Assembly (NCBI GenBank): GCA_028386065.3
Contig: JAKUCV010004429.1
Coordinates: forward strand, 1-64,000
Source of the DNA: Turnera subulata
Taxonomy: Eukaryota > Streptophyta > Magnoliopsida > Malpighiales > Passifloraceae
Direction of reading: 5' to 3'
Length of the DNA: 64,000 nucleotides
Part shown: piece after piece, positions 45,605 to 56,551 of the stretch
Layout of the letters: each line of letters begins with the position of its first letter
How positions within the stretch are numbered: the first letter of the stretch is position 1
Program-made: the position numbers and the translations under genes
Notes under the pieces: generated by a model
What the model saw: the letters and a program-made list of their open reading frames with translations, nothing else
Told to the model about the DNA's origin: nothing
Databases searched by the model: none

Positions 45605-46581
45605 TGTGATAACCCATATACTAGTTGGTCTACGGATATTTATATGATGAGTATAGGGTGAGGAGGTGGAGTAAAAGAGTTGGATGGCCAATTGACCAAT
45701 AAATCGAGCCATTGGTGCGCTGTTGGCACGGCAATGCGCCCGTTGGTGCGTTGTTGGCTTATTCTGGGTTAAATGTGGATTAGTGAGTGGTAAGAAATCG
45801 AGGATAATTAATTGATGGTTAAGTGAGGGCTAGAGTTGGCTGCTTGGTACAGGTTTGTTGGCTAAGAATTAAGCTTAAGGTGGCAAGCTGCTTGGGTAAG
45901 GTGGCAAGTTTTGGTGCAAAGGTAGCAAGTGGCTGCTTAGTCACCTGCTTGCCTAACCCTTGACCAACCAAACAAGCACCTGAAGGGCTCATTCCTGCCA
46001 AAATCGTGAAAAGCATTAAGGGAAGAAACAATAAGTCACTCTCAAGGTTCTCCTAAGCACTTTGCACACAAGAGATGGGGGTAAGTGAGTTGGGCTGGAA
46101 TTCTTGTATCTTTTGGTGCCAATTGGCTAGCCAAGTGTGCCTTTGGCTTGGATAGTGTACAAGCTTGGCTTTGTGGGAGGTCTGAGGCTTTGTTGTTGGG
46201 TAATTATTCTGTGGGAAGGAAATAATTGAAGTGGGGCTTGGTTGGTGGAATTGGTGCATAATTGGCCCTGCATTAGGCCAATTGGTGCGCTACATGCACA
46301 CCAAAGGCCCTATAAGTGGCCAATTGGTCTTGATAGGGTGACCTAATTGTTTGTAGCTATAGTAGGTTCCCTAGAATTTGTGCTAAAGCACTTGATTGGG
46401 GCAGTTGGCTAGGGTTAGTGCGCTAGTGCATGCATTGGTGCTAGCTGATTGGCCTAACTTGGTCAATTGGTGTGTAGGCTAACTTATGTGAGTTCCTACT
46501 TTCTGATTTGAGTTTCTATGCTTATTATTGATGTTTAATTGTGTGTGGCAAGTGCCAAAACCCAAGGAGCACCAAGAGAAG

Positions 46582-48439
46582 CGTGAATGCTAGACCCAAA
46601 ATCACTTGGGCCTATTCACCTATTTCCTTACACCTTCTTCTTCGGATCATTCCCATGCCAATGGAGTCACCACCCAAATTTTATTATGGAAAAAATTTGG
46701 GAAAAATCTTTAAATGACTCCTTAGGCAGCTGATCATAGCGAGACCAAAGACATAGGATTCGGGGGTTCGTCATGGATGGGAAGGTGTTAGGCACCCATC
46801 CATGTTGGGTCGAAACTTTGTGCAATTGGAGAATGCGAGCATGCCTTGTGCAAGTGTGTAATTGTGGAAACAAATCACATAAAAACAACAAAATTAAATT
46901 GGAGGGGAAGGAGAAGAAGGTTCAACGGAACAAAATGGAAAAATAAAAATATTTGGGCTTGAGTCTCCACCACTAGAGACCACCTACGTACCCCGGGAAC
47001 CGGGTTCGAAGCCCATGTATTTCTTGGCATGGCATCACAACACTCACGTCATCAAAATCATCATATCACAGCAGCAGATAATTGAGAAAATTAGAATGAG
47101 TTACCTCTTGTAGCCCTCCTCTCGCTCCTATGCGCTTACCACTCCGCAATTGAATTTTGGCTGGACTTCAACGAGGTATTCGAGGCAGAAGAAGGCCTAA
47201 CTGGTGTCTTTCTTAACAAGAAAGTTGTAGAGCTACTTCTTAGGTTTCCAAGGACACCAAGATTGTAGTAAACCGATGTCTACATCTCCCGATATCGCTG
47301 AAATACTGGGACTGCCTCTGCTGGATTCTTCCTCTCGGGTTCAGCACTTCTTCTCCGACAGTTTGCTTCAATTCACCTCCTTCTTCTTCTCCTCTCGATC
47401 TCCTCCTACCACTGCTTCTTGCTATTCTTTTCCACAAAATTTTTCCAGTGTTTCTGCCTATAGAAATATCTCTAAGCTTGGAGAAGTAGAGTTTCTCCAA
47501 GCAACCAAAGTTTATGGGGGTGTGTGTGTAATGAGAGATTGCCCCTTTGAAATGTGAGTGAGGGGTCCTATTTATAATATTCTGGGAAGCCTAGGGGTGT
47601 GGACCTACTTAATGGTGAGGATTGTGCCCGAGAATCTGGTCCAAAATCGCGTAGGATCGAAATTAGAAACAAAATCGGAGATTTAGGCAAATCTGGGAGG
47701 CTATGACCGCCGCTGCCGGTGATCATCTACTGCATGTCCGCCAGTGCCGGCGGTCATGTGTGGATGACCGCAAACACCTAGCAGTCGTCGCGAGAGGACC
47801 GCCGGTCGCCCCGCGTGTCACCCGTTCTTTCTATCTTCAAACCTCAATCCCCCTAATTTAGCCCTAATTTGATCCTACCGCGTAATCAACCCCTAATCAA
47901 CCCAGAATCACTCAATTACTTGATTATCACTCCCCTAAATCATTCCAAGACTGATTAATTACACATTAACACCCGTTTTAAGCAAAATCATACCAAAAAC
48001 ACATTTACCAATTAAAGGGTGATTTGATTCTGATTTTCTGCGAAAATCAGAACCAAAATTAGTCTGCAAGTAAAGTGTTTACGGGCTAACTAAACTTTGG
48101 AGGATCTATTAACTTGGGCTCTCAAACCCATCCTCAATCCAAAGATAAATCATCTCATTAAAATTGGATTAAAGATAAATAAGAGGCCCAAGTAATGAAA
48201 TAAACACATTTCAATATAAATAAACCTTATTATATATTTTATCCTAAGAATAAATCATCTCATTAATCCTAGTAGTCCAATATACAAAGGCTCAAATTAC
48301 TAAAATGCATTGTTTCCACTAAGATAAATTCTTAACGTGCTTTACTAATAGGATCAAATCATCTCATTAACCCTAAGTTCAAACATGTTTAAAACCTAAA
48401 CTTTGTGGAAAATTCGTGGGTCAAATTTGGGTGTTCACA
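46582..48439 (-). repeat. 3' LTR of LARD-like element
   Basis: 1858 bp. On the plus strand it begins CGTGAATGCTAGACCC (TG mutated to CG) and ends TTTGGGTGTTCACA. It contains the GACCGCC/GGCGGTC motif cluster at 47700-47815. Confidence 0.85.
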
Positions 48440-48452
48440 GATGCCCCTCGCT
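48440..48452 (-). other. Polypurine tract of LARD-like element
   Basis: The minus strand reads GCGAGGGGCATC directly before the LTR start TGTGAACACCC. The same GAGGGGCATC stands before the LTR at 59921. Confidence 0.7.
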
Positions 48453-48559
48453 GATGAGTCCTTAGAGACTAAGGACGAAACAATGTAAGAAAAGGAACAA
48501 CCAAATTTGAGTGATAGATGTGTGGTGTGTGCCAAGGGTTGGAGCATCCCATGCTCCTC

Positions 48560-48945
48560 TTCAGGAATCATCTCATCCTGAAGTTTTGAGGGACTGGCCC
48601 TCAGTTTCTGGGAATCATCTCATCCTAGATTTTCAGGAATCATCTCATCCCGAGGTGATAGAATCATCTCATCTATCGGGTTGTTTAACAAAGAATAATC
48701 TCATCCTTGTTAGCTGGATTTTTTTTTGGGAATCATCTCATCCCGATGGCTTCTCCATTGACTTCCTTCAGAAATGCCGTTTCACGGCCTGGTTATCTAA
48801 TCCTTGGGCATCTCATGCCCCTATCATCGTCTAAGATGTCGCTCTGCGACTGTGTTGTCTATACCTTGGGCATCACATGCCCCTACATCTCTCATCGAAA
48901 AAGTACCACTTCGTGGCTCGGTTGTTGGGAATCATCTCATTCTGT
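48560..48945. repeat. Imperfect tandem repeat, AATCATCTCATCC family
   Basis: At least seven copies of GGAATCATCTCATCC-like units at irregular spacing of about 20-200 bp, in the 3' untranslated part of the LARD-like element. Confidence 0.75.
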
Positions 48946-49510
48946 GGTTTGCGAGAACCGGGTCCTCGGCTTACTGGTTTGTATGTCTCGAGGTTTGCAG
49001 AAACCACGTCCCGGCTTTGATTTTGATCTCAAAGTTTGCGGGAACCATGTCCCGACTTTATATATCTTATTCCTGGTTTTACCTCATGTCTCTCTTGTCT
49101 CTCGGTTTGCGGGAGCTAGGTCCCGGCTTTTGGTTTGCTCATCTCTGATTTTCTCTCAACTGGATTCCCTCGTGTCTGGTCTCGCTCATCTCTCAGTTTT
49201 GCGGGTGCTGGGTCCCGGATTTTGGTTTGCTCTCCTCATTTTCTTATGTCTGGGTTCTCTCAAGGTTATCCCTCGTCTCATGGTCAGATTGTCCTGGGCT
49301 CTTCTAAGGGTTGCAAGAATCGGATCCTCAGCTTTTCACTCATGGTTGACTCATTTCTAGGTGTCTCACGTCTAGTCTATCCCTCTCTCCTCCAGGTTTG
49401 GTCTATCTTAGTTCATGGTTTGCGGGAGCTGGGTCCCAGCTTTAGGTTTGCCCGTTTCTAGTTTTCGCGTCTCACGGTCTGCGAGAGCTGGGTCCCGGCT
49501 TTAGGTTCGG
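48945..49510. repeat. Imperfect repeat array, GTTTGCGGGAGCTGGGTCCC family
   Basis: About eight copies of a ~26-bp core (GGTTTGCGGGAGCTGGGTCC then CGGCTTT) spaced 40-115 bp, separated by CT-rich filler. A 217-aa ORF across this block (48707-49360) is an artefact of the repeat. Confidence 0.75.
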
Positions 49511-50425
49511 GTTCACTTCTCTCTCAAGTCTGGTTTTCCCTCAGGATTTTCTCTTTTCTGGATGGGTCCTTCTAGGTCTGGATCCCTCATATCTGGTTTG
49601 TGTACCTCTCCTGGTTCCCTCATATATGGTTTGTTTGTCTCAAGGTTTGGCTCCTCTCCTGGTTCCCTCACAACTGGTATCCTCATAATCTCTCATGGCC
49701 AGGTTATCTAGGTTTGCTCCTATCTGATTTCCCTCATAATCTCACTGGTTCAGAAAAGGTGCTGCCCCCCCAGCCAGGTTGTCTGGATCCCAGGTACCTA
49801 ATGAACTAGGTTTGGAAGAGATAGGGTGAGTTGTGCCCCTTGAGACATACAAACCAAAAGTGGAGGAGAAGACCCTAGTATCTCATCATAGATGAAGTTT
49901 AGTGAGCCCCTGGCTTAGGATTATCTTGGGCATCCCAGCCTGTGGAAAAACATTTGATCCACATCTTTTAGTCTAGTCAGATAATCGGGCCTGCCATGTC
50001 CTTGAAAATCAACCAATCAAGGTGGGGTAGCATGCCCCTTGTATCTTTTCACAAAAATTGGTCCTTACATCTATTTGAGAATGCCCAACATCAATCAAAA
50101 GCTGAGGGCCACAGTGCCCCTTGAGTCTATGAGTGACCGTAATGTCTACACCGTAGGTGAGGGCATGACATGCCCGTTATTTTGCAGACAACGTCATCTA
50201 AAGATTCGGACATGCCATGCCCCTCCAGTCATTAACCCCAGGGAATGTAAGTCTACATGAATTTTCGATTGCACTTTTATTGATCATCTATCCTCAACCA
50301 AGTCTACCTTCTCAGGGAATCCATGTTCTACATGCAAGTGATGCATGAGCATGCCTAGAATGTGTTCACCTTTTCAATGCGTGAGAGTGCCCCTAGTTCC
50401 TACATATGAGTTTTCTTGGGTGCAA
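49511..50425. other. Non-coding interior of LARD-like element with CATGCCCCT motifs
   Basis: No gene seen. CTGGTTCCCTCAT-like and CATGCCCCT-like short motifs recur irregularly (for example near 49615, 49660, 50030, 50215, 50390). Confidence 0.5.
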
Positions 50426-50865
50426 ATACTTATGATATGTTTTCCTCTCTTTTCCTCTTCTCTCTTATCCTCTCGAATCTTCCTCTCTTCATGTTTTCTG
50501 CTCTTCCTCTTCTTTCCTCTCTTCTTTTCTCTCAATTTCTCTCTCCTCTTCTCCTCTTCCTCTTCTCTTCTCTTTCTATCTCCCTTTTCCCCTTGGATGC
50601 TAGTGCTTATGACACGTTTTCCCTCTTTTCTCTCTTTTCCTCCCTCCTCTTCTTTTCACCATTTTTCTTTCTCTCTCTGTCTTCTCTCTCTATGTTTTCC
50701 TCTTCCTCTTCTTCCTTTCCCCTCTTTTCCTCTCATCTTTTCTCTTGACTTCTCTCTCCTCATCTCTCCCCTTTTCTTTTCTTCTTTCCCTTCAACTCCC
50801 CCCTTCTCTCTATCTCTCGTTTTTCCCCTTCTCTTTTTTACCTCTCTTTTCTCCTTGGATGCAAG
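50426..50865. repeat. Long polypyrimidine (CT-rich) tract
   Basis: About 440 bp almost entirely C and T on the plus strand, with TCTTTTCCTC-type units and a repeated CCTTGGATGC(A/T)AGTG segment at 50590 and 50853. The 182-aa ORF over it is low complexity. Confidence 0.8.
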
Positions 50866-53050
50866 TGTCGTCTACTTCTACATGCATGTTTAGATGTGTG
50901 TGCTTTCTACCTAGACATGGTGCATTTGTATATGAATGCCCCTAGTATGATGCATGAGCATTGAAAACCATCTAAGAGGAAAGTTAAGCCGTTTGAGAAA
51001 AAGCGAGTTATTCCATCGAAAACCCCAAAGCCTCAAAGAAAAAGAATCCCAATGACTATGAATCCATTCACTTCAAATTCTACCTGAGACCCCAAGGGAT
51101 TCCTTGTCAAAAAGGTTTTGACAGACAAGTGTAGAATTGTCTAGTCAAAGTAAGATGATTGGGTGAGTGGATATCCATTCGAAAATAGGTGGAGGCGATG
51201 TTCTCAGATGCTTCTATACCTCTTTTACTGACGATGACATGGTCAACCGAGTGTTCTATATGTGATGCGCAATCTTTGCTTGGAGCAATGTGATCAAACA
51301 TATGGACGTCTCTCTGTTGTCATTGGCTGCTATCCCATTTTCATTTTGGCCTTAACTTTTGCCTAGGCCGCCTTTTCAAGTTTTCAACCTAGCAGGCTCT
51401 TTTCTTTTCCTTTTTTTCTTTTTCCTTTTTTTTTGTGGGAGTAGCAACCATAGGCACAGAGTATTGAGATCACAAAACCTCGGGCAAGATCAAGGCCGTT
51501 TGGGCCGGGTGCACTCGGGTGACTAATGGAGAGGTGAACCTTCAACCTTAATTGGGCTATGTCTAAGAGACTACTGGAGAGATGCACTTTATGATGACTG
51601 GATTCAAAACAAGTTTCTAGAGGGAGACGGACTTGACCAACATCCACAACTTCATGAGCTCAAACTATATGTCGGAGTGAAGGGGGCTTATGACTACAAA
51701 AGAGCCCTAAATACAATCAACAACGCGGCATGTGTATCTAGCAATGACCCCAATCTTTCCATTGAATCAATTTGGGAACCAAAAATAGACCGAGCCCGTT
51801 GCCGGGTTACCTACGTTTCTGTGGATGGCGTGTCGGGTTTGAGATGAGGGTGTTTTATGAAAGACTGAAGATGGCGGGTGTTTGATAGAATGGTGTTTGG
51901 TGGGAGGCCAAAGGTAGCAGGGGAACACTTGTCTTCTTCATTATGCTTTCTTCTTCCCAGTTTCATGAAATGGATGATGAATTATTCAAGCACTGTGGGA
52001 TACCTCCCTTTCCTCGTTTCTTTTTTTCTTTCTCTTTTCTTTTTTTTTTTTAAATTTTTTCCTTTTCTTTTCCTTTTATTTTTCTCAAGGAGAGTGGCCC
52101 TTTCGAACAAGTGTACATGTATAGGACTCTTTTGGAAACTAGATTCATCTTTGGGAAGCAACTCTTCTAGACAAGTGTTCAAGGCAGATGTGATGGGGTT
52201 AACATGAGTGTCGGGCGGGATAGGTGTTCAAAGGTCAAATCGGGTAAGTGTTTGAAGGCTAGTGCCGGTGAGTGTTTAGGAATTAGTTGGGGTTGGTCGA
52301 ATATGTGTTAGGTAAAGTCGTATTACATCTACTGAATCAAGTCTTATGGTTCCCTAGAATAATCCAATGGAATATCCTAAAGTCATGCACAACTTGCCTC
52401 ATATACAAAAGATAAGGAAATTAAAGCTTTATTCCTTATGTGAAAAATCAAGGTACGAATGATGAAATTGTTGATTGTTAGACATAGAGTTTATCCCCTG
52501 CCCCTTTTGACTTGACTCAAGCTCTAGACTCTAAAGAACAACAATGACACCCCTCCCGATTCTTGGTCATCACTCTACCCATGCTTAACAATTTGGCCCG
52601 TGGTCTCTAATCAACTTCTCCCACACTTGTAGTTTTTATCTACCCTCAACATCATTGAGTGGTCTCTTAGAACGCATCACCTCTGTTGCCTCATCTCATT
52701 GCCCCCATGCTAGCGCTGCCTTGTCATTGCTCCCATCATCCCTCTCTTTATCATATCCTATTGTCATCCCATTCACCATCGTCACTTCTTCGTGCGTTCT
52801 TCTTCATTGTTTCTTTCCCCGAAGAATGGGATTTACACTTCTTCCCATGACAAGACCCTTTTGGACTTGTCTTAGCTAGTATGATCAACTCTCGCCAGCT
52901 CGGCTTGGCCTTGCTTCCTGGTTTCTTGGCATCCCAACTCAGCATTGCGTTTTGACAGCTCAACTTGTCCCGATAGTTTGGTCCCTTATCATATGGCTCT
53001 TCTCTCAGATTCTCATCTCGGCTTGTCAACTCGGCTCACAGGTAAAAGTC
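50866..53050. other. Non-coding interior of LARD-like element
   Basis: No coding similarity recognised on either strand. A T-rich patch lies at 52015-52085. The piece 51770-51850 reads like a degenerate copy of the exon-like GCCGGGTTACCTACGTTTC repeat leader of this family, without clear function. Confidence 0.4.
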
Positions 53051-53059
53051 AGGGCTTAT

Positions 53060-53310
53060 ATCATCATCCTTGAGCAAGGTCCGATCAGGTCACTTATCTC
53101 ACCCCTCTTTGTAGATATTAGGCCTACATCTCTTCTCATGAGTAGGCCCAATTAGGTCACCTCATCCCATCTCTTCTACTATAGTTATTGTCGCTTGCAT
53201 CTCTTCTCACGAGAAAGCCTAACCAAGTCATCCGGTCTCCCCCTTTCTGCCATAAATACTGGGGCTTACATCTCCTCTCACGAGAAGGCCCAAAGTCACC
53301 TCGGTGTCTT
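53060..53310. repeat. Three imperfect ~75-80 bp tandem repeats
   Basis: ACATCTCTTCTCATGAG, GCATCTCTTCTCACGAG and ACATCTCCTCTCACGAG, each followed by A(G/A)GCC(C/T)A and a GTCA(C/T)C box, at about 53125, 53197 and 53268. Confidence 0.7.
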
Positions 53311-54061
53311 AAGTCGATGCTTCGTCACTGCTTCTGGCTTCTTCCCACCTTTTGTCTTAGGATATCTCCATGACTTCCAATGTCTTCACCGTCTCCCTGT
53401 CTACAGAGATTCTTCGCCTTATGGTATATTCCTCATCCCTAATATCTTCACCATCCCCTTCCAACTAGGGCACTACCCAACCCTGGTGTCCTAAGGGTTC
53501 ATTTCTAATGATAGAGTTCATGGTAATCAGGAATCCTAGAATCAAGCTTTGTTTTCTCTCAAGACATTTGAAAATGGTGGGAGACTATGATGGGATACAT
53601 TCGCAAAGCATGCTTCATTATTCTTTCAAAATATTTCTTCCTTTTTCTCTCTTTCAAGACTCAAGCCCAAAGAATGAGGATTTGAAAAAGTGAGACACCC
53701 TAGCTCGAATTCGTGTTTTATGCTTTGAAAAACATGTAATGCAATGCTCAATGTATGCAAATGTAAATTCCCTAAAACAAGGTAGACCGACTGAACATAT
53801 GTTCCCACTAGGTAACAACGCTAGAGCCCTAACATCGGCTTAAACATGTATACTTACTCCCCAAGTTTTTCTTCCTTAGACTCATCAATTCGCATCACGC
53901 GATGTAGCACCCTACGCAGAGTTAGCAGCGCCCTTTGCCGGTGCGGGGTGGGCCCAGTGAATTTTTTTTACTATACATTTTCCTATATATTTTTTATTGA
54001 TTTTTCCAGTTTATCGAAATAAAAACATTCTATTTACACATACAAGAATCCACAATAATAA
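53311..54061. other. Non-coding interior, LARD-like element
   Basis: No gene supported; short ORFs lack motifs. The segment 53860-53950 has a GC-richer stretch (CGCACGCGATG-like), otherwise featureless. Confidence 0.4.
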
Positions 54062-54460
54062 TCACACAAAAATGCACATACCACTTATTGATTCAATATG
54101 CATGAGATGCTCAGGGTATGCAGCTGGTTGGGGGCTAGAGATTGCCGCTAGGGAATAGGTTGACCTACTCACATGTGATAATGGATATCGCGTAAGGTCC
54201 AAGGCCCAATGGATATCGCGTAAGGTCCAAGGCCCATTAATCCCCATCATTGCTAAGCATCGAGAAGCGGGTTCACTCAAGCTGCCATCGCTTAAAGAAA
54301 GCATGTGGTGGACTTGGATTCCCTCGCCCTCTTACGGTAGAGGCTTCACATCAATCATCATGAATGCAAGGCACTTATGATGACACATAAAAAGGCACGC
54401 AAGATTCAACGATTGCACAAAGTTTCTTGAACCCACTACTTCCCCAGTGGAGTCGCCAAC
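54062..54460 (-). other. 5' leader and primer-binding site of LARD-like element
   Basis: Primer-binding site at 54441-54460 (minus GTTGGCGACTCCACTGGGGA), directly after the LTR end. The TGGCGACTCCACTGGGGA motif is the tRNA-Arg type reported for Tat/Ogre elements. The leader includes two tandem copies of ATGGATATCGCGTAAGGTCC (54181-54232). Confidence 0.7.
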
Positions 54461-54664
54461 TGTGAATACCCGACCCAAAATCACTTGGGCCTATTCACCT
54501 ATTTCCTTACACCTTTTTCTTCGGGTCAATCCCATGTCAATGGAGTCGCCACCCAAATTTGATTAAGGACAAAATTTGGGAAAAACCTTTAAATGACTCC
54601 TTAGGCAACTGATCATAGCAAGACCAAAGACATGGGATTCGGAGGTTCGTCATGGATGGGAAGG
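54461..54664 (-). repeat. Remnant of 5' LTR of LARD-like element
   Basis: Matches the first ~204 bp of 46582 onward (TGTGAATACCCGACCC start), then stops inside GGAAGGT and switches to solo-LTR sequence. Confidence 0.8.
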
Positions 54665-55802
54665 TTTGTGCTCAAGCACTTCGTTGGGGCAGTTGGCTAG
54701 GGTTGGTGCGCCAGTGCATGTATTGGTGCTAACCGATTGGCTTAACTTGGTCAATTGGTGTGTAGGCTAACTTATGTGAGTTCCTACTTTCTGATTTGAG
54801 TTGATAGCAACTTATTATTGATGTTTAATTGTGTGTGGCAGGTTCCAAAACCCAAGGAGCACTAAGAGAAGGTGAAGGGCCTAGTGAGGCCTGAATTTGG
54901 GTAAGTTGGGTTGTCATGCTTGTAATGGTTGATGGTGCTGCTTGTTGGTTGATGACCCAATATGCTTATTGATGGCACCAATGGTGCAATATTAATGATA
55001 AGATGATGCCTTGGCTTATTGAAGAGTCTGATATTTGCGCTGTGCATTTCATGCATACATTTGCATCATGACATTGGCATAAGATGCTATTGATGATGAA
55101 CCCTGCAGTGCTCCTATGCTGCTCGGTTATATGTGATGATGGTGATGTTGTGCTAGGTGCTGTGTATGGTTCTGGTAGCAAGTCACGTGCACTTCTCGTG
55201 GCTAGTTGGATATGCCTCATATGTTAGGCTTTGGGTTAAGGAGAAATATATGGGTAGGACTACCAAACCGTGCAAGTAGTCTTAGCACAACTTCATGATA
55301 GCTTACCCGTGGGTTGATCGCAGTGCATTGATGAAATGTTGTTGGTTGTTGTTGCCTCTCGTGTGTATCATTTATGTTGCTTGTATGATCACCTGCTTAT
55401 TGAGTCAGTAGACTCACCCCCCTCTTTCCACTCCCTTTATTTCAGGGCAAGGAGTCGACTAGCTTGGTGAGGGAAGGCCCGAAAGGCGCATTTTGTTAGA
55501 CGATGGGTACTTAGCTAATCTGGTTCCGTTTGTAAATGTAGACTTAAATAAATTGGCATAAAACACATACAGTGCTCCATTTTTTATGTATATGACTTAT
55601 ATAAATATAAGTTGGTTGTTGCGTGTTCAATTTTGTAATTCATTCCACGTTGCCCGTTTTGATGTTTGCTGTGCACTAAACGTGTCTGCCCGTCGGGCCA
55701 GCTTCTGTCCATCGTTGATGTAAGCCTTTGGGTGCCCTGTGGCATGCTAAGTGATGCACATGACACCTGGCCGGTCACGTTAAGACGGGGCATGACATTC
55801 AC

Positions 55803-56040
55803 CCTCTTGAGTCTCTCTCCATCCCCTTTGGGCTCTCGTACTACCGAATCATTATCTTGGACTACTACAGCGTCATTCCCGGTGCCTTGCTTTGAAGCTT
55901 GCCCCCATCACTTCTCGGGGACACGATCCTCCCTTGCTTTAATGCTAATAGTGCATCCCTCATATCTGGATCCTCCAACAGGGATTTCATAACCGCATTC
56001 ATCTTGGTAGTATTATCCTCACCTATCTTGCGCTAGTAAT
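55803..56040 (-). pseudogene. Gag N-terminal part of Tat-like element
   Basis: Minus-strand reading includes NAVMKSLLEDPDMRDALLAL, then after a frame change QDNDSVVREPKGDGERLKRV, which joins in frame to VKELLKTMKRKEDD at 45599 once the solo LTR is removed. Confidence 0.7.
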
Positions 56041-56551
56041 AGGAAGACGAATGTAAAGGTTTGGGGTACCCAAGGGATCTCTCGAGTCACACAAATTTTT
56101 TTTGTTTCTTTGGTTTTTTTTAAGATATGTAGAAACGAAAGGGGCACTCTACTTACGTTTACTTGAACTCACAACAATAATCACCCAAATGCACATACCA
56201 CTTATTGATTCATTATGCATGAGATGCTCAGTGTATGTTGTTGGTTGGGAGCCAAAAGACTGTCGCTAAGGAATAGTTTGACCTACTCATATGTAATAAT
56301 GGATATCGCTTGAAGTCCAAGGCCTATTAATGCCTATTATTGCTGAGCAGCGAGAGATGGGTTTACTCAAGCCACTATCACTTAAGGAAAGTATTGTAGC
56401 GGATTTGGATTCCCTCGCCCTCTTACGGTGGAGGCTTCACATCAATCATCATGAATGCAGGGCACTTATGATGGCATATAAAAGGGCATACAAAGTTCAA
56501 CAATTGCACAAAGTTTCTTAAGCCCACTACATCCCGAGTGGAGTCGCCAGC
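56041..56551 (-). other. 5' leader and primer-binding site of Tat-like element
   Basis: Primer-binding site at 56532-56551 (minus GCTGGCGACTCCACTCGGGA). Leader sequence is homologous to 54062-54440 of the LARD-like element. Confidence 0.7.

Larger units (their letters stand above)
46582..54664 (-). mobile_element. Non-autonomous Tat-type element (LARD-like), no coding domains
   Basis: 3' LTR 46582-48439, polypurine tract 48440-48452, 6.0-kb internal region, primer-binding site 54441-54460, and only ~204 bp of the 5' LTR (54461-54664). The LTR ends, primer-binding site and 5' leader (54062-54460) match the neighbouring Tat-like element (56190-56551), but no gag or pol similarity is present in the interior. 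It must have used the enzymes of an autonomous relative. The internal region is rich in imperfect tandem repeats. It sits inside the solo LTR. Confidence 0.8.
45605..55797 (+). mobile_element. Solo gypsy-type LTR, split by a nested element
   Basis: Left piece 45605-46581 starts TGTGATAACCC; right piece (54666-55797) ends GACGGGGCATGACA. The flanking 5-bp duplication is TTCAC (45600-45604 and 55798-55802), and removing the whole restores the gag frame (...RLKRVKELLKTMKRK...). No internal domain belongs to it, so it is a solo LTR (about 1.9 kb). About 205 bp (46377-46581) are repeated at 54666-54872, so the right side is rearranged. Confidence 0.8.

Noticed and set aside
48707..49360. 217-aa plus-strand ORF
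   Set aside because: It lies over the tandem repeats, has repetitive composition and no motif; reading frames stay open only because the repeat lacks stops.
48560..49510. Regularly recurring short repeats resembling a CRISPR array
   Set aside because: Spacing is irregular, units are imperfect, and the block sits inside a plant retrotransposon 3' UTR; CRISPR arrays are not found in plant nuclear DNA.
50345..50893. 182-aa Ser/Leu/Phe/Pro-rich ORF
   Set aside because: Product of a 440-bp CT-rich tract; low complexity.
53195..53494. 99-aa ORF across 53.2-53.5 kb
   Set aside because: Overlaps imperfect tandem repeats in the non-coding interior of the LARD-like element; no family signature.
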